A stretch of 64,000 bases of DNA from Natronorubrum bangense (GTDB lineage Archaea; Halobacteriota; Halobacteria; Halobacteriales; Natrialbaceae), in the NCBI RefSeq assembly GCF_004799645.1, contig NZ_CP031305.1:2356001-2420000 (forward strand). Reading direction: 5' to 3'. The notes under the pieces were generated by a model that was given only the letters and a program-made list of their open reading frames with translations, did not search any database and had not been told where the DNA came from. A program made the translations under genes and the position numbers. Positions 16,385-25,261 of this stretch are shown here, one piece after another (within the stretch, counting starts at the first letter, position 1; the number at the start of each line of letters is the position of its first letter).

Positions 16385-19300
16385 TTACAGACAGCCGTTC
16401 TTTTTAGATTCAGGATCAGTCTTATCGAAATCGGGTCCAATCTCTTCCCAGAGCGGTGAACACATCTCACCGGGTGCGTCGCTTCCGAGTTGATTATCGC
16501 CGACGCCGGGCGCACCCTGTGGCAGGAACTGCGGCGCGGGCACCACGACGAGAATCGACTGACTATTCTCGTAACTAATCGGATCAGTCGAACCTAGTTT
16601 GAGGTCGGTGCCATTGGGCGTCTCGAGCGTGACATCTTTGTCTTCGCGGACGTATGTCGTGGAGCCGACTTTCGACGGATCGTCACTGGTCGCTTCTACC
16701 TCGAAGCGAGCATATTCGCCCTCGAGTTCGATCTCCCACGCATCGACTTGCAGGTAGAACAGTGGCGGCCACGGAATCAATGGGAAGCCGGGTAGCCCGA
16801 CCTCGTTTTCGTACCCAGAACCCATCGGTGCGAAATCCATCTCGTCATCGATCTCGAGCGGTCCATCACCTTCGGCCCGCACTGCTGGCACCTCGGTCTG
16901 GTTGACCGCAACCTGAGATGAGTGATACGTCGGCGAACCGTCGACAGCAACGTGCACGTCGTTCAGAACATCTGGTGTATCGATTTCAGCGCCCCCTTCG
17001 TCCTGAAGCAGGTCTTCGCCTGAACCAAGCATTTCGTCGAGCAGGTCCATCGGACCGTTGATAATCTCGTTGACGGAATCTAAGAAGCCGCCGAGAAGAC
17101 TATCGATGAGATTCCCACCACCAGTCGTCACTTTCTCGTGTTCGCTCGCCATTTCATCGATGTGCTCGTAGATGTTGTCGAAGTATGCCTGTCTAGCTTC
17201 CATTTTGGCAACGTCGGGCGCATCTTCAAATTCAACGTTATCAACTACGTATTTCTCTTCCACCTCCTCGACATTTTCATCGATTTCTCTGATTGGGCTA
17301 CTCTCAGCTGTCAGCATTTGCATAACTTCGGCCTCAATCGGTTCAATCTCAGTCACGGTCTCATTGTGGACCTCTATAAGATCGTTCCAGACAATATGGC
17401 TGTGAAGAGTATTCTCGCTACGTGGCGATAGTTGGATATCTTCGTCGAAGCCGCTGTCGTAGTTGATCGCGTCTTCGAAATCGCTCGTCGATTCAATATC
17501 TCCGACTTTCCCACTTAGCCAACTTTCAAAATCTGAGTCACTGTTGAAATCCTGTCCAAAGAATTCTTTGGTGACTTCACCCGCTGCATCTTTCCAGTTG
17601 GTCGGACTTCCCACGTATGCGTCTGTAGATCCGCCGTGATTGAGTATGTGATCAACGCCAGTCGGATTAATTTCCAAGTCAGGAGCAAATTCTCCGTCGA
17701 GTTCGAACGAGGCCGTAAAATTTGCATACCGTGATTCAGACTCCCAAACATCGACAGAAGAATTGGTTGTGGTGTCGTTCCATTCTCGAACTGTTGAATA
17801 TCTCATTTCAACTTCGATATCGACCGCGACGAGCGATCGGCCGAGGCTCGAATCACCGTTGTCTTCAGTCACTTTATCGATACTCGCATCTATACCTGTA
17901 TTGGTAGTGTAGTAAGTGCGATCGGCTTCTGTGTGATTACTGGCATTGTATTCCTCGGGCAGAGTGGGAACTGGATGTCTGAGACCATCCATTGACGGAG
18001 AGTTACTGACGGTTCCAAGTTCCCCATTCACGGTGTATACATCATCAATGACTGTATTTGCATCATCTATTTCAACAGCATCTTCCCTTAGACCTTCGAG
18101 AGAATCTATCAGAGCAGAAAGATCATCGATTTTTCCTTCCACATCGCTAATGTCCGTTCGATCATTCCCAACATCGTCATAATAATCCTCGAGATACGCC
18201 TCATTGAACCGTTCCGTCTCGTTGAGCCCAGCTCGCATCTCGTCCTCGAGGTCGCCTTGTCCAAGCCCGGCTTCCATCTCGTACATCGCCATATCGGCGA
18301 ACGGATGGCCCTGGATCGTGCCGTTCTTGTCGACGTTCTCGAGCATTCCTGCCACAATCTCTTCGACGGTCGGCATATCCGGTAGCTCGCCGTCCGGGGA
18401 GACGGCCCCTGCTGCACAGAGATCATCGACGGTACTGACGTTCTCGTCGGGGTGGAGATCGGCGGCAATTGCATCGAAATCGTACGTCTCACCGAGATCG
18501 AGTGCACTATCCGAAAGGTCATACGACAGACACAGTAACGGACCTGCCATCACGCGATTGCCATAGTCATCTTGTGTTCCGAAGACCTCTTGTTGTGCCG
18601 TCAGCCGCGCGTCGTTGGCCATGACCTCTGTGTGGTCGTTCGGCGTGACGTTCTCGAAGGCCCGGTCTCCTGGATCACTCACCAACCGATCGTAGTAGGC
18701 CTTGCCCCAGACAAGCGGCCACAACCGCTTTGTGAGGTCGTAGCCGTACCCCTTGCGATCGTCGATGCTATCGAGCATGCCTTTGTTCAGGTGCGCCTCG
18801 TACTCCTCGACACGCTCGTGGAGTTTCATCATGGTCGTTCCCACTGACACGGTGATATCGCGCGAGACCGTCGTCTCGAGGTTGCCATCCGCGTCCCTGA
18901 CAGTGAACTCGACGCCGTCGATCGTCACATCCATGATTCCGTCGTCTTCCTTGAGTGTAACGGACTCGAGTGCCGACTCGAGGTCGTCGTCGTTGCTCCA
19001 GTCGTCGACGTCGGGCAGCGACACTTCGACGGTCCGACCCTGTCCGACGGTCTGTTCACGACCGTCGAGTGCTGCGGTGGCTTCGGCAAGAATGGTCAGT
19101 CGCGTCTGGTCTTCGAACGCGGAGTCGTCGTCGAGAACGCCATCCATATCGGCATCGACGGTGGTCACTGGCGACTGAACGACGGTGTCGGTTGCACGGA
19201 CGGTTGCGTGACGGAGTTCACTGATCGCGTACGCTTCACCGCGGTCGACTGCTAGCTCCGTGCTCCGGTCGATCCTCGGTTCGGTTCTCGTCTGAAGCGT

Positions 19301-19411
19301 CGAGACGATCATAATGGAACTCACGAGGAGCAAGACACCGATAATTGCGAACGGAATCCGTGCTCTGTCGTCGTCTGCGATCGAAATCGTGTGTGGGCAG
19401 GTGCGTCTCAT
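16385..19411 (-). CDS. Large surface-type protein of pilin-like operon, 1008 aa (DUF7286-like)
   Basis: A 1008-residue protein, last in a four-gene overlapping operon. Residues 18-38 (about RIPFAIIGVLLLVSSIMIVS) form one N-terminal membrane segment, like a class III pilin stem, and the rest is acidic and presumably extracellular. The C-terminal part contains several Cys (MCSPLWEE, NGCL). It resembles what I recall as haloarchaeal DUF7286, whose function is unknown. The ends are G+C-rich like the genome, but the middle (about 17100-18200) is visibly AT-richer: 17221-17280 has 22 G+C in 60 by hand count, against 38 in 18841-18900. This suggests replacement of the central domain by recombination. 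The start overlaps the previous gene by four bases. Confidence 0.75.
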   Translation of the reverse strand: MRRTCPHTISIADDDRARIPFAIIGVLLLVSSIMIVSTLQTRTEPRIDRSTELAVDRGEAYAISELRHATVRATDTVVQSPVTTVDADMDGVLDDDSAFEDQTRLTILAEATAALDGREQTVGQGRTVEVSLPDVDDWSNDDDLESALESVTLKEDDGIMDVTIDGVEFTVRDADGNLETTVSRDITVSVGTTMMKLHERVEEYEAHLNKGMLDSIDDRKGYGYDLTKRLWPLVWGKAYYDRLVSDPGDRAFENVTPNDHTEVMANDARLTAQQEVFGTQDDYGNRVMAGPLLCLSYDLSDSALDLGETYDFDAIAADLHPDENVSTVDDLCAAGAVSPDGELPDMPTVEEIVAGMLENVDKNGTIQGHPFADMAMYEMEAGLGQGDLEDEMRAGLNETERFNEAYLEDYYDDVGNDRTDISDVEGKIDDLSALIDSLEGLREDAVEIDDANTVIDDVYTVNGELGTVSNSPSMDGLRHPVPTLPEEYNASNHTEADRTYYTTNTGIDASIDKVTEDNGDSSLGRSLVAVDIEVEMRYSTVREWNDTTTNSSVDVWESESRYANFTASFELDGEFAPDLEINPTGVDHILNHGGSTDAYVGSPTNWKDAAGEVTKEFFGQDFNSDSDFESWLSGKVGDIESTSDFEDAINYDSGFDEDIQLSPRSENTLHSHIVWNDLIEVHNETVTEIEPIEAEVMQMLTAESSPIREIDENVEEVEEKYVVDNVEFEDAPDVAKMEARQAYFDNIYEHIDEMASEHEKVTTGGGNLIDSLLGGFLDSVNEIINGPMDLLDEMLGSGEDLLQDEGGAEIDTPDVLNDVHVAVDGSPTYHSSQVAVNQTEVPAVRAEGDGPLEIDDEMDFAPMGSGYENEVGLPGFPLIPWPPLFYLQVDAWEIELEGEYARFEVEATSDDPSKVGSTTYVREDKDVTLETPNGTDLKLGSTDPISYENSQSILVVVPAPQFLPQGAPGVGDNQLGSDAPGEMCSPLWEEIGPDFDKTDPESKKNGCL

Positions 19412-20577
19412 TCGTCCCAGGTCTGGATGGTGATGGTCACGTCTTCGGTTGCCAGTGCATCGACGACGGTCTCGACTTTCCGTTCATCGCGCTCGGTCCC
19501 GTCGTAGCGTTCGTCGATCGTGTCGAACTCCTCGGCAAACGCTTGAGGGATGTCCGCCGCGATCCAGGCAGCGAGTGCGTCTGCGTCGGTAACGTCGTAG
19601 CCGCCTTCCTGTCCAACGAGGACTTTTCGATTCGCTTCTTCGGCCCGAGCTTCGGACCGAACCAGTGGCCGGTGCGTATCCGCACTCCGAAACGAGAACT
19701 CCCCAATGGTGTCGACCATCGATTTGTAGTGGTAGACCGTGAGCGCTCGCTCGATACCCTGATCCTCAAGTGCGTACTGGGCCGATTCGGGCGGAAAGAG
19801 CCCGTCGACGATTTCGTCGCCGATTACAGTCCCGGCTGCCGCGTATGACTTGTTGTCTGCCCCTTTCAGTCCCGGAACGTCCGACGAATCGTCGACCGCT
19901 GGGTGAACGTCGGCCACGTCGTCGATCCAGTCGTCCCACCAGTCGTCTGCTGCCAGCCAGTTCGATTCGAGTTCGTCCTCGCCGATTTCCGAAAAGCCAC
20001 TCGAGACGGTTGTCGTTGTACTGGAGACGTCTGCGGTGGCGGGTGGCCGTTCGCCGGCCGTCGCAGTTCCGTTGAGACTGGCATTCGCATACGGCTCCCA
20101 CGTCGCGACGATGTAGAAATTCTGTTCGGCACCGAGCAGCGTGTGTCGAATCGCCCAGTCAATGGCCGCCTCGTACTCCTCGCCGTACGCCAGTACGGGC
20201 TCGCCATCGAGTTGATGATTCGTCACCGCGGCGTCGGCCAAGAGCCCGAGCGGCGGGCCGTGGTCGGTTCGTGTGTACGTCTGCTCGTTTGTGATAACTG
20301 GTTCGGAGAACGCGTCTTCGTCCGTGACAGCCTCGAGGCTGTACGTAATGGAGACTGTTGATGTACTGAGGACTGCTGTGGTCTGGGTCGCCGACAGGCT
20401 GTCGGCATCCCCATGCGGATGAGCTGCCGGAGCTGCGTCTGAGCCTGTCGAACTGGTCGACGTGTTGGCAAGGGTGTAGCCGACGATCATCACACTTGCA
20501 GTGATGAGGAGCAACGCCAGAGCGACATCGGCCACGGTGCTGACACCACGTTCGGCGTCGAATCGAGCCACGATCAC
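19408..20577 (-). CDS. Pilin-like N-terminus protein, 389 aa (DUF7284-like)
   Basis: A 389-residue protein. The N-terminus ERGVSTVADVALALLLITA resembles the H-domain of archaeal class III prepilins, with one membrane helix at about residues 15-36. An acidic exported domain of about 350 residues follows. It overlaps both neighbours by four bases (ATGA), so the operon is translated in a coupled way. It resembles my memory of DUF7284. No catalytic motif is visible. It is probably a minor pilin-like or tip component, or a membrane-anchored surface subunit. The processing site cannot be proven from sequence. Confidence 0.72.
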   Translation of the reverse strand: MIVARFDAERGVSTVADVALALLLITASVMIVGYTLANTSTSSTGSDAAPAAHPHGDADSLSATQTTAVLSTSTVSITYSLEAVTDEDAFSEPVITNEQTYTRTDHGPPLGLLADAAVTNHQLDGEPVLAYGEEYEAAIDWAIRHTLLGAEQNFYIVATWEPYANASLNGTATAGERPPATADVSSTTTTVSSGFSEIGEDELESNWLAADDWWDDWIDDVADVHPAVDDSSDVPGLKGADNKSYAAAGTVIGDEIVDGLFPPESAQYALEDQGIERALTVYHYKSMVDTIGEFSFRSADTHRPLVRSEARAEEANRKVLVGQEGGYDVTDADALAAWIAADIPQAFAEEFDTIDERYDGTERDERKVETVVDALATEDVTITIQTWDE

Positions 20578-21089
20578 CAGACCTCCACGTAAAGCGTTCC
20601 ACCACGGATGTCGGCTTCTGTGACTTCGACTGAAATCGAACGGGTAGCGATCCCCGTCTCGTCAGGTTCTCTAGCTGCGTGGGGTGGGCCATAATCAGGG
20701 TGTGTCGATGACAGCTGTCTGTCTCGTAGGTCGTCGCCATCGGAATCGAAGTGTGCCGACGCAAAGACGGTCGGCTCACCATCTTCGTAGGCCCTCACTG
20801 CGACGTAGCTGTTCTTTCCGTTTGGGAGTGACGTCTGGTCGATAGTGTCACGCATTTTTCGGTCCATGGCAGAGTCGTACTCGTAGGCGGGGAAGACGCC
20901 CCGCTCGTCGTCTTCGAGGTCGTCCCAGATGCGATCGATCGTCGTCTCTTCTGTAGTACGATCGCTCATCCCCGGGAGCACACCGCCGAGATACACAGTG
21001 TACAGTCCAACGGCGGTGATGAGCGCCATCACGGCGAAGAGGGCTGCGATCGGTTCTGTCTGTGCTCTAGACGACGACCAGCGTGACAT
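20574..21089 (-). CDS. Pilin-like protein, 171 aa (DUF7285-like)
   Basis: Starting at ATG 21089, the 171-residue product begins with SRAQTEPIAALFAVMALITA, a short basic leader and hydrophobic stem of pilin type. A small acidic domain ends in GGTLYVEVW. It overlaps the upstream gene by 23 bases and the downstream gene by 4. A longer in-frame start (21230) would add 47 Arg/Ser-rich residues lying entirely inside the upstream gene and is rejected. It resembles my recollection of DUF7285. Unlike the rest of the operon it is small enough to be a major pilin-like subunit, though that is inference. Confidence 0.72.
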   Translation of the reverse strand: MSRWSSSRAQTEPIAALFAVMALITAVGLYTVYLGGVLPGMSDRTTEETTIDRIWDDLEDDERGVFPAYEYDSAMDRKMRDTIDQTSLPNGKNSYVAVRAYEDGEPTVFASAHFDSDGDDLRDRQLSSTHPDYGPPHAAREPDETGIATRSISVEVTEADIRGGTLYVEVW

Positions 21090-22002
21090 GGTAGCTCTCG
21101 GTTGCCTCCTTGTATTCGACAAACGGCTCGTCATCATCGAACCCCACAGACCGCGGTAGCAGGTTCGTACACGTCGGCTCGGAATTGAGTCCGACCGTTC
21201 GCTCACACGTCTCACCGTCGTCGAACGCAATCGTCACGTCGACGGGAGCTGCGGCCGGCCGACTGAGGTGTGATGACTCGATGTCTCCCTCGAGTTCACC
21301 CTCGCCGTCGGAAAAGACGCGGTCGGTATCGGCGTCGCTGATGGATGTGTTATCCGGACCGACGTAGTTCCCATCGAGAGAGAGTTCGATACCGTTCCCA
21401 GCGACGCCGTCATACGATGCCTGAACGGCTCCGATACCTGTGTATCCGATGCCGCCGATTGACAGCTCCGAGATTGTTGTCTCGAGATCAACGGTTTCGA
21501 CGAGCGGGGCGAGACGGTCACGTTCTGGGTCGACGCTGAGTTGCCGAACGACTAGCTCACCGCTTGCGGTCAGCGGCGTGCCGCTGTTTGTCTCGTATTG
21601 GGCTCGGACTTCCGAAAGGAATGTTTCGACTGCGTGTGTGTCTCCGTCAGCCAGTTCGTCTTCGTACTCGTCTTCGAACGCCGCTCCGCGGGTTATGTTT
21701 TCCAGCCGTTCAGAATCGTTGAGTGGAACCACGACGCCGTACGCCATGCTGGCATGGGTAGTGCCGTGCTCGTTTTCCATCTCGACCGTCGTTCCGTCGA
21801 TGGCAATCGTCTCGGCATCGTACGTCCACGTGGCGCTGGTTTCAGTGGTGCTACCCGCGACTGGTTCGATCGTATTTGCCGCCTGGTTGGCATCCGGTGG
21901 CGGTCCCGATGGCAGGCTGAGTACGACACCCGCGACCGCCACACTGACGAGAGAGACTGCCAGAAACGTGTACCACGCATCGAGAGGGGTCTCCCAGTCC
22001 AT
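21067..22002 (-). CDS. Membrane-anchored protein, first gene of pilin-like operon, 311 aa (DUF7283-like)
   Basis: A 311-residue protein with an N-terminal helix (WYTFLAVSLVSVAVAGVVLS, residues 11-30) and an acidic exported domain. Asp/Glu-rich stretches alternate with beta-prone segments, and two Cys near the C-terminus (GETCERTVGLNSEPTC) could form a disulphide. It leads the operon: a TATA-like stretch on the minus strand at 22018-22030 is correctly spaced for a leaderless start at 22002. It resembles what I remember as DUF7283, found with type IV-pilus-like secretion genes. No ATPase or platform protein of that kind lies on either side here. Confidence 0.72.
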   Translation of the reverse strand: MDWETPLDAWYTFLAVSLVSVAVAGVVLSLPSGPPPDANQAANTIEPVAGSTTETSATWTYDAETIAIDGTTVEMENEHGTTHASMAYGVVVPLNDSERLENITRGAAFEDEYEDELADGDTHAVETFLSEVRAQYETNSGTPLTASGELVVRQLSVDPERDRLAPLVETVDLETTISELSIGGIGYTGIGAVQASYDGVAGNGIELSLDGNYVGPDNTSISDADTDRVFSDGEGELEGDIESSHLSRPAAAPVDVTIAFDDGETCERTVGLNSEPTCTNLLPRSVGFDDDEPFVEYKEATESYHVTLVVV

Positions 22003-22017
22003 GCCCCGGTTGGTTCC

Positions 22018-22030
22018 GTTTTTATACTTA
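22018..22030 (-). promoter_or_regulatory. TATA-like box of four-gene pilin-like operon
   Basis: The minus strand reads TTAAGTATAAAAA, centred about 22 bases upstream of ATG 22002. It is among the strongest AT promoter elements in the window and the only obvious one for the operon. Confidence 0.6.
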
Positions 22031-22126
22031 AATGTACGTAGGCGTGACTGTCGAACGTCGTCGCAGTCAGTCGCTTTCGGGTTCGATCACAGAAGCCGTC
22101 GTCCGGACTTTCTCGATGCGGAACTG

Positions 22127-22206
22127 TAGTAGCCATTGAAAATCAATGCACACCGCATCGCACGATGGCTGTGCGATGCGTGTGTACATCGGTTCAGTTG
22201 TTACTA
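22127..22206 (+). repeat. 80-bp hairpin repeat, copy B (best preserved)
   Basis: Eighty bases from TAGTAGCCATT (22127-22137) to AGTTGTTACTA (22196-22206). These ends are imperfect inverted repeats (8 of 11 positions). The central stem has left arm 22148-22163, loop GATGGCT at 22164-22170 and right arm 22171-22187. It lies between the pilin-like operon's start and the stop of the 41-residue gene. Confidence 0.88.
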
Positions 22207-22226
22207 TGGTGGCGAAGGGGTCGGCT

Positions 22227-22352
22227 TCAGAAGAGGCCGACGAGAATGCGATACGGAATCCCGACCGCGAAGATCGCGATGAGTGCCGCCGTCGCGGCGA
22301 TTACCGGGAGCGGCATCTTCTCCTCTTCGAATTTGAACAGTGAATCGATCAT
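22227..22352 (-). CDS. 41-residue single-span membrane peptide
   Basis: The minus strand from ATG 22352 to TGA 22227 encodes 41 residues: a charged start (MIDSLFKFEEEKMP), then one hydrophobic helix (LPVIAATAALIAIFAVGIPY) and a short tail. Codon use is typical of the genome and the transmembrane pattern is clean, so I regard it as a real small membrane protein. It lies 120 bases beyond the rpsB stop, behind a T-rich putative terminator, so it may have its own promoter. Function is unknown. Similar peptides are easily missed because of their length. Confidence 0.68.
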   Translation of the reverse strand: MIDSLFKFEEEKMPLPVIAATAALIAIFAVGIPYRILVGLF

Positions 22353-22409
22353 AGTCGTCGTTGTCCCGGTGTGTACGTAACTCCTTTGCCATCGCTATCG
22401 TCGCTACTG

Positions 22410-22423
22410 CGTTTCAGTTGTTA
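22410..22423 (+). repeat. Trace of the hairpin repeat (right end only)
   Basis: Fourteen bases, GTTTCAGTTGTTAC, are identical to the right end of copy C in its own orientation. The left part is not convincing. It is probably a remnant of a sixth copy about 200 bases from copy B. Confidence 0.45.
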
Positions 22424-22448
22424 CGCATCCGGAACCGCGCAGATCGAG

Positions 22449-22468
22449 AAAAACGAACAGCGTTAAAA
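22449..22468 (-). terminator. Putative T-rich terminator after rpsB
   Basis: On the minus strand, just after the rpsB stop at 22473, TTTTAACG is followed by CGTTTTTCTC. T-rich tracts of this kind terminate transcription in archaea. It would close the long ribosomal/RNA-polymerase operon. Confidence 0.4.
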
Positions 22469-22472
22469 CGGG

Positions 22473-23276
22473 TTAGACCATGCTCTCGAAGTCCTCGAGC
22501 GAGTACGATGGCTCGGCACCGCGGCGGTCGAGGACTTCGTTGGCGAGCAGCCAGTAGACGACCGAAAGGGCCTTGCGACCCTTGTTGTTCGTCGGGACGA
22601 CCAGATCGACGTTGCTGACCTGGTTGTTCGAGTCACACATTGCGATAACGGGAATCCCGACCGTGATGGCCTCTTTGACGGCCTGGGCGTCGCCGATCGG
22701 GTCCGTGACGACGAGTACGTCGGGTTCGATGTAGCCGTCGTATTTGGGGTTGGTCAGCGTTCCGGGAATGAAGCGGCCGGTGCGGGCACGAGCGCCCACG
22801 GCTTCGGCGAACTTCTCTGCCGGGAAGCGACCGTACTGTCGGCTCGAGGTGACCAGGATCTGCTCTGGGTCGTAGTTCGAAAGGAAGTCCGCGGCCGTAC
22901 GGATACGGCCGTCGGTCTTGCCGACGTCAAGGACGTAGAGCCCGTCGGTTCGGACACGGTGGATAAACCGCTCCATGTCGTCGGTCTTTTGCTGGGTCCC
23001 GATGTGGACACCGGCGCCGAGATAGTCCTCGACGGGGATGAGGAGGTCGGCCTCCTCGTCGGCCATTACGTCGTCATCGAGGGTTGGACCGGCGTCTTCG
23101 TCGGCTGGTTCTGCATCGGCGTCGGCCTCGGTGGCGTCGGCGTCGGCGGGCTGTTCGTCAACTGGCTCGACGTCGTCCTCGGGATCGGCGGCGGGGCCAG
23201 GCCCTTCGGCTGGCTCCTCGTCGATCTCGTCTTCGGCTGCGTCGAGCCCTTCCTGGGTTGCGTCGTTTTCTGTCAT
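22473..23276 (-). CDS. rpsB: Small ribosomal subunit protein S2 with acidic N-terminal extension
   Basis: A 267-residue S2 protein of the 30S subunit. The conserved domain begins near residue 80 ([17 protein letters not shown]) and includes [12 protein letters not shown] and [12 protein letters not shown]. The first 75-80 residues are an Asp/Glu/Ala/Pro-rich tail with almost no basic residue, a salt adaptation that is common on haloarchaeal S2 but long here. It overlaps enolase by four bases and ends the ribosomal operon. ATG 23276 is the only start compatible with the operon overlap. Confidence 0.95.
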   Translation of the reverse strand: MTENDATQEGLDAAEDEIDEEPAEGPGPAADPEDDVEPVDEQPADADATEADADAEPADEDAGPTLDDDVMADEEADLLIPVEDYLGAGVHIGTQQKTDDMERFIHRVRTDGLYVLDVGKTDGRIRTAADFLSNYDPEQILVTSSRQYGRFPAEKFAEAVGARARTGRFIPGTLTNPKYDGYIEPDVLVVTDPIGDAQAVKEAITVGIPVIAMCDSNNQVSNVDLVVPTNNKGRKALSVVYWLLANEVLDRRGAEPSYSLEDFESMV

Positions 23277-24478
23277 GTCGCGTCGTCTGCGATTCTGATG
23301 AGCTCGTTGAGCTTGGCGGTTCGCTCGCCACCGACGGCACCCGTCTTGATGAAGGGTGCGTCGGTTGCGACGGCGAGGTGTGCAATCGTCGTGTCCTCGG
23401 TCTCGCCCGACCGGTGGGAGATCACGGAGTCGTAGCCGTTCTGTGTCGCGAGTTCGATCGCGTCGAAGGCATCGGTCAGCGTCCCGATCTGGTTCGGTTT
23501 GATCAGGATGCTGTTTGCCGCGCCGCGTTCGATCCCGTCAACGAGACGCTCGGTGTTCGTGACGAACAGATCGTCACCACAGATCAGCGTCTGGTCGCCA
23601 ACCTCGTCGGTGAGGTCTGCGAACGCGTCGTAATCGTTCTCGTCGAGCGGGTCCTCGACGTAGACGAGATCGTACTCGCGAACCAGATCCGCGATGTAGG
23701 CGATCTGCTCGTCGGTGTCGCGACTCGTGTCGCTGTACTCGTACGTTTCCGACTCGGAATCGTACAGCTCCGCACCGGCGACGTCGAGGCCGAAGCCGAT
23801 ATTGAAACCGACATTGTCTTCGACCATCGAAACCGCTTCGTCGACGATCTCAAACGCCTCGCTGTCGTCGATCGAGGGTGCCCACGCGCCTTCGTCACCC
23901 TTTCCACATGGGACGTCGCGTTCCTCGAGGAGGTCAGCGACGGTGCTGTGGACGGCTGCGTTGGCGAAGACGGCGTCTTCGACGCTTGGAGCGCCGACGG
24001 GTGCGACCAAAAACTCCTGAATGTCGGTTGCGTCGGCTGCGTGTTCGCCACCGCCGACGACGTTGCCCAGTGGCACTGGGAAGTTCTCGCCACGGAACGC
24101 ACCGCCTAAGTGCTGGAACAGCGGTGCGCCGAGCACGTCGGCACCGGCTTTTGCAGCGGCCATCGAGATGGCGACGGCGCTGTTGGCACCGATCTCGGAG
24201 AAGTCATCGGTTCCATCTGCCGCGTGGAGAATCGAGTCGACTTCTCGCTGGTTGCCTGCGTAGGCGTCGCCGACGAGTCGCCCCACGGCATGTTCTCGAG
24301 CCGCGGCGATCGCCTCGGATGGTGGTCGCTCGACGGCTTCATACTCGCCCGTGCTGGCACCGCTTGGTGCTGCAGCACGGCCGAAGCCACCGCTTTCGGT
24401 AACGACATCTGCCTCGACGGTGGGGTTGCCACGCGAATCGAGGATGCGTCGGAGTCGAATGTCTGTGATCAGTGTCAT
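23273..24478 (-). CDS. eno: Enolase (phosphopyruvate hydratase)
   Basis: A 401-residue enzyme converting 2-phosphoglycerate to phosphoenolpyruvate. [11 protein letters not shown] and [12 protein letters not shown] at the N-terminus are the substrate loops. [14 protein letters not shown] and CGDDLFVTN carry Mg2+ ligands. [10 protein letters not shown] holds the catalytic Lys, followed by SHRSGETED. Length is slightly below bacterial enolases. Placement inside the ribosomal operon, with 4-base overlaps to rpoK and rpsB, is a conserved archaeal arrangement. Confidence 0.96.
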   Translation of the reverse strand: MTLITDIRLRRILDSRGNPTVEADVVTESGGFGRAAAPSGASTGEYEAVERPPSEAIAAAREHAVGRLVGDAYAGNQREVDSILHAADGTDDFSEIGANSAVAISMAAAKAGADVLGAPLFQHLGGAFRGENFPVPLGNVVGGGEHAADATDIQEFLVAPVGAPSVEDAVFANAAVHSTVADLLEERDVPCGKGDEGAWAPSIDDSEAFEIVDEAVSMVEDNVGFNIGFGLDVAGAELYDSESETYEYSDTSRDTDEQIAYIADLVREYDLVYVEDPLDENDYDAFADLTDEVGDQTLICGDDLFVTNTERLVDGIERGAANSILIKPNQIGTLTDAFDAIELATQNGYDSVISHRSGETEDTTIAHLAVATDAPFIKTGAVGGERTAKLNELIRIADDAT

Positions 24479-24654
24479 TGCTTCCCTCGTTTGACGGTAA
24501 AGGGTAACACGCCAGCGTCGTACTCCTCAGCAGCGACGAGGATCGGTTCGGACTGATCCGTCTCGATCAACACCGGCGCGCCGTAAGAGATCTGCAGTGC
24601 TCGTGCACCGAGGATGCGGGCTTTCTCGTAGCGGTTGTAACGTTCCTGTTGCAT
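24475..24654 (-). CDS. rpoK: DNA-directed RNA polymerase subunit K (Rpo6)
   Basis: The 59-residue product starts at ATG 24654 ([20 protein letters not shown]). It is the archaeal counterpart of omega/RPB6, with the conserved block [16 protein letters not shown] and VLPFTVKR near the end. It overlaps eno by four bases and starts one base after the rpoN stop. A longer frame to 24822 is only a Ser/Thr-rich shadow of rpoN and is excluded. Confidence 0.95.
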   Translation of the reverse strand: MQQERYNRYEKARILGARALQISYGAPVLIETDQSEPILVAAEEYDAGVLPFTVKRGKQ

Positions 24655-24655
24655 G

Positions 24656-24850
24656 TTACTGGTATGGAGAGACGACGTCGACGAGGTCGGTGTGACTGAC
24701 GAGCATGCGCCGACAGCAGTAGCGGTCGACACCGAGTTCGTCGAGGACTTCTTGTGGGTCCTCGTCGCCCTCTTGTGCGCGCTCGTCGAACTCCTCCCAG
24801 TGTTCGCCGACGACAGTCCCACAGCTGAAACACCGGACCGGTACCATCAT
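24656..24850 (-). CDS. rpoN: DNA-directed RNA polymerase subunit N (Rpo10)
   Basis: This 64-residue, zinc-binding polymerase subunit has the invariant VRCFSCG near the N-terminus and [10 protein letters not shown] near residue 50; the two Cys pairs bind zinc. The first codons read MMV, so the true start may be the second Met (24847). It lies 12 bases after rpsI. Confidence 0.95.
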   Translation of the reverse strand: MMVPVRCFSCGTVVGEHWEEFDERAQEGDEDPQEVLDELGVDRYCCRRMLVSHTDLVDVVSPYQ

Positions 24851-24862
24851 GATTGAATCACC

Positions 24863-25261
24863 TTAGCGGTAGGACTTCTGGTAGCGAGCCCGAGCGCCCG
24901 GGCCGCCCCACTTCTTCGGTTCGGACTGGCGAACGTCGTTGACCAGCAGCGAGCGGTCGAACTCCATGAACGCATCACGGAGTTCGGCGTCGTTCGAGTG
25001 CTGAACGATTCCGCGTGCGATGGCCGTGCGGACGGCGTCTGCCTGGCCGCTGATACCGCCACCTTCGACACGAACGTCGATGTCCATGTCGCCGCGGAGT
25101 TCCTCACCGGCGATGCGGAACGGTTCGAGCATCTTGAGGCGGGACATTTCCGGTTCGACCAGTTCGACTGGCTTGGAGTTGATTCGGACGCGACCCTCAC
25201 CCTCGCGAACGGTCGCTCGAGCGACGGCGGTCTTTTTCTTTCCACTCGTGTTCGTTACCAT
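24863..25261 (-). CDS. rpsI: Small ribosomal subunit protein S9
   Basis: The protein has 132 residues. [19 protein letters not shown] at the N-terminus and the basic C-terminal [14 protein letters not shown], which reaches the P-site tRNA in known structures, identify S9. It overlaps rplM by seven bases. Confidence 0.96.
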   Translation of the reverse strand: MVTNTSGKKKTAVARATVREGEGRVRINSKPVELVEPEMSRLKMLEPFRIAGEELRGDMDIDVRVEGGGISGQADAVRTAIARGIVQHSNDAELRDAFMEFDRSLLVNDVRQSEPKKWGGPGARARYQKSYR

